A stretch of DNA of 5,742 bases from positions 1 to 5,742 of the forward strand of contig CADCPV010000307.1 in NCBI GenBank assembly GCA_902803345.1. The letters run 5' to 3'. Made by a program: the position numbers and the translations under genes. This DNA is from an uncultured Eubacteriales bacterium (GTDB taxonomy: Bacteria > Bacillota_A > Clostridia > Lachnospirales > Lachnospiraceae). Of this stretch, positions 1-5,742 are shown piece by piece (within the stretch, counting starts at the first letter, position 1; the number at the start of each line of letters is the position of its first letter). Below the pieces are notes generated by a model. It saw only the letters and a program-made list of their open reading frames with translations. It was not told the origin of the DNA and searched no databases.

Positions 1-2374
1 TCCGCTTCTTGTTTCTGTCCGTTCCGGTGCCCGCGCTTCCATGCCCGGTATGATGGACACGATCCTCAACCTCGGCCTCAACGAAGAGGTTGTCGAAGCA
101 ATCGCCGAAATGTCCGGCAACCCGCGCTGGGCATGGGACTGCTACCGTCGTTTCATCCAGATGTATTCCGATGTCGTGATGGAAGTCGGCAAGAAGTATT
201 TCGAGCAGCTGATCGACGCAATGAAGGAAGAGAAGGGCGTGAAACTCGATGTCGAGCTGACTGCTGACGATCTGAAGGCGCTGGCGGCGCAGTTCAAGGC
301 AGAATACAAGGACAAGATCGGCGACGAATTCCCGACTGATGCGAAGGAACAGCTCCTCGGCGCTGTCAAGGCCGTGTTCCGTTCCTGGGACAACCCGCGT
401 GCGAACGTCTACCGCCGCGACAACGATATCCCTTATTCCTGGGGCACTGCTGTCAACGTACAGGCTATGGCATTCGGCAACATGGGCGATGACTGCGGCA
501 CCGGCGTTGCGTTCACCCGTGACCCGGCAACCGGCGAGAAGGGCCTTTTTGGCGAATTCCTGACGAATGCACAGGGCGAAGACGTCGTAGCCGGCGTCCG
601 TACTCCGATGCCCATCGCGCAGATGGAGCAGGAGTTCCCGGAAGCTTTCAAACAGTTCCAGGAAGTCTGCCAGATTCTTGAAAAGCATTACCGCGACATG
701 CAGGATATGGAGTTCACCGTCGAGCACGGCAAACTCTTCATGCTGCAGACCCGTAACGGCAAGCGTACCGCCCAGGCGGCGCTGAAGATTGCCTGCGACC
801 TCGTGGACGAAGGCATGCGGACCGAAGCGGAAGCGGTTGCGATGATCGATCCCCGTAACCTCGACACCCTGCTGCATCCGCAGTTCGATCCGGCAGCCCT
901 GAAGGCTGCAACCCCGATCGGTAAGGGCCTCGGCGCTTCTCCGGGTGCTGCCTGCGGAAAGATTGTCTTCAACGCAGACGACGCTGTCGCATGGGCAGAG
1001 CGGGGCGAGAAAGTTGTCCTTGTCCGTCTTGAGACCTCTCCGGAGGATATCACCGGCATGAAGGCCGCACAGGGCATCCTGACAGTCCGCGGCGGCATGA
1101 CCTCCCACGCAGCGGTCGTTGCCCGCGGCATGGGCGAGTGCTGTGTCTCCGGCTGCGGTGACATTGCGATGGATGAAGAGAACAAGCGCTTCACACTTGC
1201 GGGAATCGAATTCCACGAAGGTGATGCGATTTCGATCGACGGCACCACCGGCAACATCTACCAGGGCATTATCCCGACTGTTGACGCACAGATCGCAGGC
1301 GAATTCGGCCGGATCATGGGCTGGGCGGACAAGTACCGCAAGCTCAATGTCCGCACCAACGCCGACACCCCGAGAGACGCTAAGAAAGCGAAAGAGCTTG
1401 GCGCGGAAGGCATCGGCCTCTGCCGTACCGAGCACATGTTCTTCGAGCCGGAGCGTATCGCAGCATTCCGTGAGATGATCTGCTCCGACACCGTTGAAGC
1501 GCGTGAAGCCGCTCTTGCAAAGATCATGCCTTACCAGCAGCAGGACTTCGAAGACCTGTACGAAGCAATGGAAGGCTGCCCGGTTACGATCCGCTTCCTG
1601 GATCCGCCGCTTCATGAGTTCGTTCCGACGGACGAAGAAGACATCGCAGCGCTTGCGGAGGCACAGGGCAAGACCGTCGAGCAGATCAAGACGATCATTG
1701 CCGGCCTGCATGAGTTCAACCCGATGATGGGTCACAGAGGCTGCCGTCTTGCGGTTACCTTCCCTGAAATCGCCGAAATGCAGACCCGCGCCGTCATCCG
1801 TGCAGCGATCAACGTCATGAAGAAGCACCCCGACTGGGATGTGGTTCCGGAAATCATGATCCCGCTCGTAGGCGAACTGAAAGAGCTGAAATATGTCAAG
1901 GGCTTCGTTGCGAAGACCGCGGATGCGGAAATCGCAGCAGCCGGCGTTGACATGCACTACAAAGTCGGCACCATGATCGAGATCCCGAGAGCAGCCCTGA
2001 CCGCTGACGAGATTGCGAAGGAAGCAGAATTCTTCTCCTTCGGCACGAACGACCTGACCCAGATGACCTTCGGCTTCAGCCGTGACGACGCAGGCAAGTT
2101 CCTCGGCGCTTACTATGATGCCAAGATCTATGAGAATGATCCGTTTGCGAAGCTCGACCAGGTCGGCGTCGGCAAGCTTGTGAAGATGGCAGCAACCCTC
2201 GGCCGCGAGACCCGTCCGGACATCAAACTCGGCATCTGCGGCGAGCACGGCGGCGATCCTTCCACCGTGGAATTCTGCCACAAAGTCGGTCTGAACTATG
2301 TGTCATGCTCCCCCTTCCGTGTTCCGATCGCGAGACTGGCAGCAGCTCAGGCAGCCATTGCAGAGATGAAATAA
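1..2374 (+). CDS. ppdK: Pyruvate, phosphate dikinase (EC 2.7.9.1), 5'-truncated by window edge
   Basis: Cytosolic enzyme interconverting ATP + Pi + pyruvate and AMP + PPi + PEP; in anaerobes it often acts in PPi-linked glycolysis. The frame is open from base 2 and begins in the conserved block PLLVSVRSGARASMPGMMDT, about residue 86 of a ~875-residue family, so ~85 residues are missing and the ATG at 41 is internal. Visible order: ATP-grasp domain with the EFTVEHGKLFMLQTRNGKRT block (Glu, Gln, Arg codons at 710, 746, 752); swivelling phosphohistidine domain with GGMTSHAAVVARG (catalytic His codon 1106, Thr two residues before it); PEP/pyruvate barrel with Arg in GLCRTEH (1424), Arg in RFLDPPLHEF (1592), Glu in MIEIPRAA (1979), Asn-Asp in FGTNDLTQ (2048) and the catalytic Cys of GICGEHGGDPS (2237). 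These match Clostridium symbiosum H455, R561, R617, E745, N768 and C831 within about one position. Codon choice is strongly biased (GGC, CGT, AAC, GTC), suggesting high expression. Stop TAA at 2372 precedes a terminator. No frameshift seen. The promoter lies outside the window. Confidence 0.98.
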   Translation, partial: PLLVSVRSGARASMPGMMDTILNLGLNEEVVEAIAEMSGNPRWAWDCYRRFIQMYSDVVMEVGKKYFEQLIDAMKEEKGVKLDVELTADDLKALAAQFKAEYKDKIGDEFPTDAKEQLLGAVKAVFRSWDNPRANVYRRDNDIPYSWGTAVNVQAMAFGNMGDDCGTGVAFTRDPATGEKGLFGEFLTNAQGEDVVAGVRTPMPIAQMEQEFPEAFKQFQEVCQILEKHYRDMQDMEFTVEHGKLFMLQTRNGKRTAQAALKIACDLVDEGMRTEAEAVAMIDPRNLDTLLHPQFDPAALKAATPIGKGLGASPGAACGKIVFNADDAVAWAERGEKVVLVRLETSPEDITGMKAAQGILTVRGGMTSHAAVVARGMGECCVSGCGDIAMDEENKRFTLAGIEFHEGDAISIDGTTGNIYQGIIPTVDAQIAGEFGRIMGWADKYRKLNVRTNADTPRDAKKAKELGAEGIGLCRTEHMFFEPERIAAFREMICSDTVEAREAALAKIMPYQQQDFEDLYEAMEGCPVTIRFLDPPLHEFVPTDEEDIAALAEAQGKTVEQIKTIIAGLHEFNPMMGHRGCRLAVTFPEIAEMQTRAVIRAAINVMKKHPDWDVVPEIMIPLVGELKELKYVKGFVAKTADAEIAAAGVDMHYKVGTMIEIPRAALTADEIAKEAEFFSFGTNDLTQMTFGFSRDDAGKFLGAYYDAKIYENDPFAKLDQVGVGKLVKMAATLGRETRPDIKLGICGEHGGDPSTVEFCHKVGLNYVSCSPFRVPIARLAAAQAAIAEMK

Positions 2375-2396
2375 ATAATATCTCGCAACAAAGAGA

Positions 2397-2424
2397 AGCG
2401 GCGTCCGAAAGGGCGCCGCTTTTT
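2397..2424 (+). terminator. Intrinsic terminator of ppdK
   Basis: A 10-bp stem (2397-2406 with 2411-2420) closes a GAAA tetraloop and runs into five T residues (2420-2424), 22 bases after the ppdK stop. One stem pair is G-U in the plus-strand RNA. In the minus-strand RNA the same position becomes a C-A mismatch and the following tail (TCTCTTTG) is less uniform, so it should stop ppdK transcription well and the convergent lipid-kinase transcript less well. Confidence 0.92.
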
Positions 2425-2452
2425 CGTGTATGTGCGTTTTCGTATACCGATT

Positions 2453-3316
2453 TTATTTCTTCGAAACCATATGGTAGCTCGTGACGCCGAGGATGGTTTC
2501 ACCGTCGACCTGCAGGGCGCAGGGCTTGTCAAATTCGACGATCACGTCATGACCCTGAAGGACTTCGACACAGTCGGTGTGCTTCACGTGCTCGCCCTTG
2601 AAGATGCCCGGGAAAATCATCAGGGTTTTGAGCTTGCCGGAGCCGTAGAAGATCAGGGTGGAAGATTTATGCTCCGGATCAAGCCGCTTCTGGTCAGGCG
2701 TCGCATTCATGCCGCCGCCGATGAAACGTCCGTTCATAGTCATGGTAAGCCAGACTTTCTTATAGCTGCGTTTCAGGCCGTCCACAATCACAGTTGCATT
2801 GACGGGCTTGAATTTGAACAGAAGTCCCTTGATCGCGATTGAAGTATAATTAACTTCCGTACCGGGTTTCTCCTGGCGGATCCGATCGCCTTCTTCGCAG
2901 CAATAACCGGGAATTCCAAAGGCGGTGCCATTGATAACCTTGTACTTTTTGCCTTTGACGGTTACTTCCGGCAGATCTTTCAAATAAGGATTCAGGACAA
3001 AAGGCGGTTCTCCGACTTTATCCCTGACATCATTCATGAAATCATTGCCGGTTCCGGCGGGATAGAACAGAATCTCTCTTTGCAGATGATCTGTATCACA
3101 GTCATTTATGAAATGGTTGAGTGTTCCGTCTCCGCCGCAGATCACGATCATTTCATCTTCGGGCGTCTTTTCGAAATAGGCGCCGTAATCCGTGATTTTC
3201 GTAATATCGTCGAACCGGACCTCATCACCCTGAAGTTTCGCCTTCAGTTCTTCAGCGGCCTTCAGGCCTTTTCCGTTTCCCGACAGGGAATTGTACAGAA
3301 TCACATATTTTGCCAT
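2453..3316 (-). CDS. Diacylglycerol kinase-family lipid kinase (DAGK catalytic domain, YegS/BmrU/DgkB type)
   Basis: Likely phosphorylates diacylglycerol or a related lipid with ATP at the inner face of the membrane, giving phosphatidic acid; in Gram-positives this recycles diacylglycerol left by envelope polymer synthesis. The 287 residues are near the usual ~300 and lack membrane segments or a signal peptide. Motifs in order: phosphate-contacting loop YNSLSGNGKG (8-17), nucleotide-binding GGDGTLNH (61-68), PAGTGNDF (86-93), the inter-domain strand region with NGTAFGIPGYCCE (129-141), the second-domain GGGM (200-203), an Asp at 213 and QVDGE (269-273), whose Glu is at the position proposed as catalytic base in soluble DgkB. 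The usual Asp-Gly around 213 reads Asp-Pro. The start is fixed by AGGTGA four bases upstream. It converges on ppdK (78 bases between stops) and diverges from the glycosyltransferase (136 bases between starts). The true substrate (diacylglycerol, another lipid alcohol or sphingoid base) cannot be read from sequence. Confidence 0.93.
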   Translation of the reverse strand: MAKYVILYNSLSGNGKGLKAAEELKAKLQGDEVRFDDITKITDYGAYFEKTPEDEMIVICGGDGTLNHFINDCDTDHLQREILFYPAGTGNDFMNDVRDKVGEPPFVLNPYLKDLPEVTVKGKKYKVINGTAFGIPGYCCEEGDRIRQEKPGTEVNYTSIAIKGLLFKFKPVNATVIVDGLKRSYKKVWLTMTMNGRFIGGGMNATPDQKRLDPEHKSSTLIFYGSGKLKTLMIFPGIFKGEHVKHTDCVEVLQGHDVIVEFDKPCALQVDGETILGVTSYHMVSKK

Positions 3317-3320
3317 CGCT

Positions 3321-3326
3321 TCACCT
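3321..3326 (-). promoter_or_regulatory. Ribosome binding site of the lipid kinase
   Basis: Minus-strand AGGTGA within GAAGAGGTGA lies four bases before the ATG at 3316-3314. It is a good Shine-Dalgarno match and supports this start. Confidence 0.85.
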
Positions 3327-3353
3327 CTTCAAACTCATTCGTTCCTTCCCCGA

Positions 3354-3372
3354 AAACTTCCGGGAGAAGTTT
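3354..3372. repeat. Inverted repeat in the divergent intergenic region (possible operator or leader hairpin)
   Basis: AAACTTC (3354-3360) and GAAGTTT (3366-3372) are perfect 7-base inverted arms around a 5-base spacer CGGGA. The right arm overlaps the first two bases of the plus-strand -35 box (3371-3376), so a protein bound here could block the glycosyltransferase promoter. In the lipid-kinase transcript the same bases sit in the 5' leader and could form a short hairpin about 28 bases upstream of the Shine-Dalgarno. There is no T-tract that would make it a terminator. The regulator is unknown. Confidence 0.5.
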
Positions 3373-3399
3373 GACTTTACTCAGTCTATATGATACAAT
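3371..3399 (+). promoter_or_regulatory. Sigma-70-type promoter of the glycosyltransferase operon
   Basis: -35 TTGACT (3371-3376), 17-bp spacer, -10 TACAAT (3394-3399), each 5 of 6 to consensus. A TG at 3391-3392 one base before the -10 gives an extended -10. Transcription should begin near 3406, leaving a leader of about 47 bases before the ATG at 3453. The -10 overlaps the -10 of the opposing promoter. Confidence 0.82.
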
Positions 3400-3418
3400 G
3401 CTTTTGGTATTTTGTAAA
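3390..3418 (-). promoter_or_regulatory. Sigma-70-type promoter of the lipid kinase
   Basis: Read on the minus strand: -35 TTTACA (3418-3413), 17-bp spacer, -10 TATCAT (3395-3390), each 5 of 6 to consensus. The predicted start is near 3383, with a leader of roughly 66 bases to the ATG at 3316. Its -10 shares bases 3394-3395 with the plus-strand -10, and its -35 lies just downstream of the plus-strand start site. Confidence 0.75.
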
Positions 3419-3437
3419 GCAATGACGCGTATTTTTT

Positions 3438-3441
3438 GGAG
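3438..3441 (+). promoter_or_regulatory. Probable ribosome binding site of the glycosyltransferase
   Basis: GGAG sits 11 bases before the ATG at 3453. Spacing is slightly long and the match short, so translation initiation may be moderate. No other in-frame start nearby has a better site. Confidence 0.6.
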
Positions 3442-3452
3442 TATTCAGACGT

Positions 3453-5534
3453 ATGATTTTCAGTATCGATTTTGTCTTTTACCGGAATGGGCGGATCAAC
3501 GTCCGCGGATGGGCGGCCGACAAGGAAAAGAGGGGCAGCATTTTCGCGGAACTCGTGAAAAAGAACGGCGAATCCGTGCCTTCATCCATCGAATACGAAG
3601 CGCGCCAGGATGTCCTTCTTCATCTCTATCAGGAAGGCGGAACGGAGGAACTCGCTTTTTCCCTGACCGCCTATACCGATACGAAGGAGAATGTCCTCTT
3701 AAAAGTCAGCCTGCGCGATGACCCGGACACATCTGAACTGATCGATATCCGCCGCATCTACAGAAGCCGCTATTCCCTGAAAAGCTGGTACAAATCCAAA
3801 GACCGCGACACTTTCCTCCGCGAGAAAAAGTACGGTGATCTGCAGTCGGATGATTTCTATTACCAGAAATGGTACGACGAGCATAAAATCACCCCCGCAG
3901 CGCTCAAAAAACAGCGAAAAGAGCGCTTTTCCCATGAACCGCGGATTTCCATCCTTGTACCAGTCTACAGGCCGGAGAAGGCCCAATTTGACGCAATGCT
4001 GCGGTCTGTAAAAGCCCAGTCCTATACGAACTGGGAGCTTTGCTTTGCGAACGGGACGCCGGACGATCCGGATCTTCAGAAAAGGCTCGAAGCCCTGTCG
4101 AAAAAGGACCCGCGGATCCGGGTGATGAAGCTTTCGGAAAACCTCGGAATTGCCGGAAACACCAATGCCTGTCTGGAGATGGCCGAAGGAGAGTGGTGTG
4201 CGCTTCTTGACCAGGATGACCTGTATGAACCAAACGCCCTTTATGAGTTTGTCCAAAAGATCAATGAATTTCCGGATTCCGAACTCCTGTATTCGGACGA
4301 GGACAAGATCGACAACGAAACCGGCGGACACCTGATGCCGCATTTCAAACCGGACTTCAGCCCTGCGCGCCTGCATTCGGACAACTATATCTGCCACCTT
4401 CTGATGGCAAAGACCGGACTCATGCGAAAGGTCGGCGGCGAACGTCCGGGCTTTGACGGCGCACAGGACTATGACCTTGTGCTGCGGCTCACGGAAAACA
4501 CCAATGGGCCGGTCATTCACATTCCGAAAATCCTCTACAACTGGCGGGTTTCCAGGACTTCCACATCGGCTGATTTCGGGGCGAAAAGCTATGCAATCGA
4601 AGCCGGGCGCCGCGCCGTACAGGAAGCCTATACCCGCGAAGGATACGATACGGAGATTGTGAACTCAGACCATCCGGGGCGCTATGTCACGATTCCGCAT
4701 CTTTCGGAATCACCGCTCGTTTCAATCCTGATCCCCAACAAGGACCACCGGGAAGAATTAGAAACATGCGTCGGCTCGATCCTGGAGAATGCCTCATATC
4801 AGAATTTTGAAATCCTGATCATCGAAAACAACAGCACGGAAGAGGAAACCTTCCGCTGCTACCGGGAACTGTCGGAACGGGATCCGCGGATCCGGGTGCT
4901 TCATTATCCGGACGTCTTCAACTATTCAAAAATCAATAACTTCGGCGCAAAGGAAGCGCGCGGCGAATACCTGCTTCTTCTGAATAACGACACTGAAGTA
5001 ATTACCGAAAACTTTATCGAAAGCCTGCTTTTCTACGCGATGATGCCGGATGTCGGCGCCGCCGGAGCGAAGCTTCTCTATGCGGACGATACGATCCAGC
5101 ATGCCGGCGTTACGGTCGGCGTGGAGGACCGGGTCATCCATATGTACGCCGGGGTCCCGAAGAAAGATCCGGGCTATATGGGACGGCTCATCACTTCCTG
5201 CGACGTCAGCGCCGTGACCGGCGCCTGCCTGATGACGAAAAAGAGCCTCTTCTGCAGCCTTTCGGGCCTGGACGAACAGTTCAGCGTTGCCTATAACGAC
5301 GTCGATTACTGCCTGAGACTGCAGGAGCAGGGCCTTCGCATTGTCTACGACGCATATGCCGTGCTGTACCACTACGAGTCCAAATCCAGGGGTTATGAGG
5401 ATACGGCGGAGAAGCAGGCGCGCCTGCAGAAGGAGATGGATCTTCTGAAGGAGCGCTGGCCGGAACGCATGAAGCGCGACCCGTATTACAATGACAACCT
5501 GTCGCTGAAAAGAGGGTTTTATCAGCTGCCATGA
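3453..5534 (+). CDS. Tandem family-2 (GT2) glycosyltransferase with N-terminal beta-rich module, surface polysaccharide type
   Basis: Probably a cytoplasmic or membrane-associated enzyme adding sugars from nucleotide donors to a lipid-linked or rhamnan/O-antigen-like glycan; donor and linkage are not readable. The 693 residues hold: an N-terminal beta-rich module (~1-105) with RGWAAD (18-23) and RQDV (51-54); a Tyr/Trp-rich linker (~106-160); GT2 domain A starting RISILVPVY (164-172) with the DXD-type DQDD (253-256) and GAQDYDL (336-342); GT2 domain B starting VSILIPNKD (423-431) with NNDTE (511-515) and YNDVDYCLRL (614-623); and a C-terminal tail with YHYESKSRG and DPYYNDNLS, typical of this tandem family. 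No signal peptide or membrane helix is visible. In domain A the donor-site Asp usual after strand 2 appears as Asn (CFANGT, Asn200). Both domains carry LS-x-x-DPRIRV (215-224 and 473-482), encoded by 30-base tracts matching at 26 positions. It is the first gene of a plus-strand operon and overlaps the next gene by ATGA. Glycosyltransferase identity is very secure; precise role is not. Confidence 0.94.
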   Translation: MIFSIDFVFYRNGRINVRGWAADKEKRGSIFAELVKKNGESVPSSIEYEARQDVLLHLYQEGGTEELAFSLTAYTDTKENVLLKVSLRDDPDTSELIDIRRIYRSRYSLKSWYKSKDRDTFLREKKYGDLQSDDFYYQKWYDEHKITPAALKKQRKERFSHEPRISILVPVYRPEKAQFDAMLRSVKAQSYTNWELCFANGTPDDPDLQKRLEALSKKDPRIRVMKLSENLGIAGNTNACLEMAEGEWCALLDQDDLYEPNALYEFVQKINEFPDSELLYSDEDKIDNETGGHLMPHFKPDFSPARLHSDNYICHLLMAKTGLMRKVGGERPGFDGAQDYDLVLRLTENTNGPVIHIPKILYNWRVSRTSTSADFGAKSYAIEAGRRAVQEAYTREGYDTEIVNSDHPGRYVTIPHLSESPLVSILIPNKDHREELETCVGSILENASYQNFEILIIENNSTEEETFRCYRELSERDPRIRVLHYPDVFNYSKINNFGAKEARGEYLLLLNNDTEVITENFIESLLFYAMMPDVGAAGAKLLYADDTIQHAGVTVGVEDRVIHMYAGVPKKDPGYMGRLITSCDVSAVTGACLMTKKSLFCSLSGLDEQFSVAYNDVDYCLRLQEQGLRIVYDAYAVLYHYESKSRGYEDTAEKQARLQKEMDLLKERWPERMKRDPYYNDNLSLKRGFYQLP

Positions 5535-5742
5535 AGGAACGCCGTCTGCCGCTTTTTATCATCAAAATTCTGCTGTGTCTTGCAGCAGCTTTTGCAGGCG
5601 TCATTTATGTCAGCCTTGTGAAGGGAATGAGCGGCTTTTCGGGCGTTTCCGATCTTCTGCAGCGGGTCTTCAACCGCCCGCAGAAATTGATCGCCGCGAT
5701 CCTCCTTTCCGGGATTCTGTTTGGGTTTACGATGCTTCCCCA
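5531..5742 (+). CDS. Membrane protein, N-terminal fragment (runs off window)
   Basis: An open frame starts at the ATG at 5531, which overlaps the glycosyltransferase stop as ATGA, and stays open to the window end (70 full codons plus two bases). The translation starts MKERRLPLF, a short basic head, followed by a hydrophobic stretch of about 22 residues (roughly 8-30), a polar amphipathic stretch (31-52, including KGMSGFSGVSDLLQRVFNRP), then a second hydrophobic stretch (about 53-69, LIAAILLSGILFGFTML). The topology suggests an N-in multispanning membrane protein rather than a secreted one. The nearest purine-rich site, AGAGGG at 5511-5516, is 14 bases from the start, so translation is probably coupled to the upstream gene. 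By context it may be a polysaccharide-assembly or glycosyl-transfer membrane protein, but the fragment shows no family signature and I do not name one. Confidence 0.8.
   Translation, partial: MKERRLPLFIIKILLCLAAAFAGVIYVSLVKGMSGFSGVSDLLQRVFNRPQKLIAAILLSGILFGFTMLP

Noticed and set aside
41..43. ATG at 41 as the true start of ppdK
   Set aside because: The frame is open upstream to base 2 and encodes PLLVSVRSGARAS, a conserved internal block of the family; the ATG is the Met of the SMPGMMDT motif.
688..1257. 189-codon minus-strand open frame inside ppdK
   Set aside because: It lies wholly antisense to conserved ppdK sequence, its translation is Ser/Pro/Arg-rich with no motif, and long antisense frames are expected in biased high-GC coding DNA.
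2421..2446. Short direct repeat TTTTCGTGTA / TTTTCGTATA
   Set aside because: Ten bases with a mismatch in T-rich sequence after a terminator; likely chance, with no third copy or palindromic context.
2426..2842. 138-codon plus-strand open frame over the lipid kinase
   Set aside because: It is antisense to the conserved second domain of the kinase (it spans the complement of QVDGE), and has no recognisable motif or ribosome binding site.
3317..3452. Riboswitch or other structured leader RNA
   Set aside because: Predicted leaders are only about 47 and 66 bases, and beyond the 7-bp inverted repeat I see no multi-stem fold or expression-platform terminator.
3080..3721. 213-codon plus-strand open frame across the divergent intergenic region
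   Set aside because: It runs antisense through GGDGT of the kinase, across both promoters, then out of frame into the glycosyltransferase. The ATG at 3422, downstream of the predicted start site, has no Shine-Dalgarno, so an upstream overlapping frame is unsupported.
3699..4520. 273-codon minus-strand open frame inside the glycosyltransferase
   Set aside because: It is antisense to the conserved GT2 domain A; length alone is the only argument for it.
4926..5372. 148-codon minus-strand open frame inside the glycosyltransferase
   Set aside because: It is antisense to conserved GT2 domain B motifs (NNDTE, YNDVDYCLRL) and has no start signal or domain.

Overview
The window looks like ordinary chromosomal DNA from a Bacillota (Firmicutes) bacterium, probably an anaerobic Clostridia or Erysipelotrichia member of fairly high GC (roughly mid-50s percent, estimated by eye). 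This rests on the Clostridium-type pyruvate phosphate dikinase, the purine-rich ribosome binding sites, and a tandem family-2 glycosyltransferase of the kind found in Gram-positive surface-polysaccharide loci. The exact taxon cannot be read from the sequence.

Layout. (1) Bases 1-2374, plus strand: the last ~790 residues of pyruvate phosphate dikinase (ppdK). About 85 N-terminal residues lie before the window; all catalytic positions in the visible part are intact. It ends at a strong GAAA-loop terminator (2397-2424). (2) Bases 2453-3316, minus strand, converging on ppdK: a complete 287-residue lipid kinase of the diacylglycerol kinase/YegS/BmrU family. (3) Bases 3317-3452: a compact intergenic region with two good sigma-70-type promoters facing opposite ways whose -10 hexamers overlap, plus a 7-bp inverted repeat touching the plus-strand -35 box. 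(4) Bases 3453-5534, plus strand: a complete 693-residue protein with an N-terminal beta-rich module and two GT2 glycosyltransferase domains. (5) Bases 5531-5742, plus strand: the start of a membrane protein whose ATG overlaps the glycosyltransferase stop (ATGA); it runs off the window.

How the parts may work together. ppdK is a central-metabolism gene with no evident functional tie to its neighbours. The glycosyltransferase and the following membrane protein form the start of an operon that probably makes or exports a cell-surface glycan. The divergently transcribed lipid kinase could recycle diacylglycerol left by envelope polymer synthesis; sharing a promoter region with the glycan operon makes co-regulation plausible, but this is inference. 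No mobile element, CRISPR array, tRNA or rRNA was seen. I found no clearly new multi-gene system. The most unusual points are the interlocked divergent promoters and the uncharacterised N-terminal module of the glycosyltransferase.
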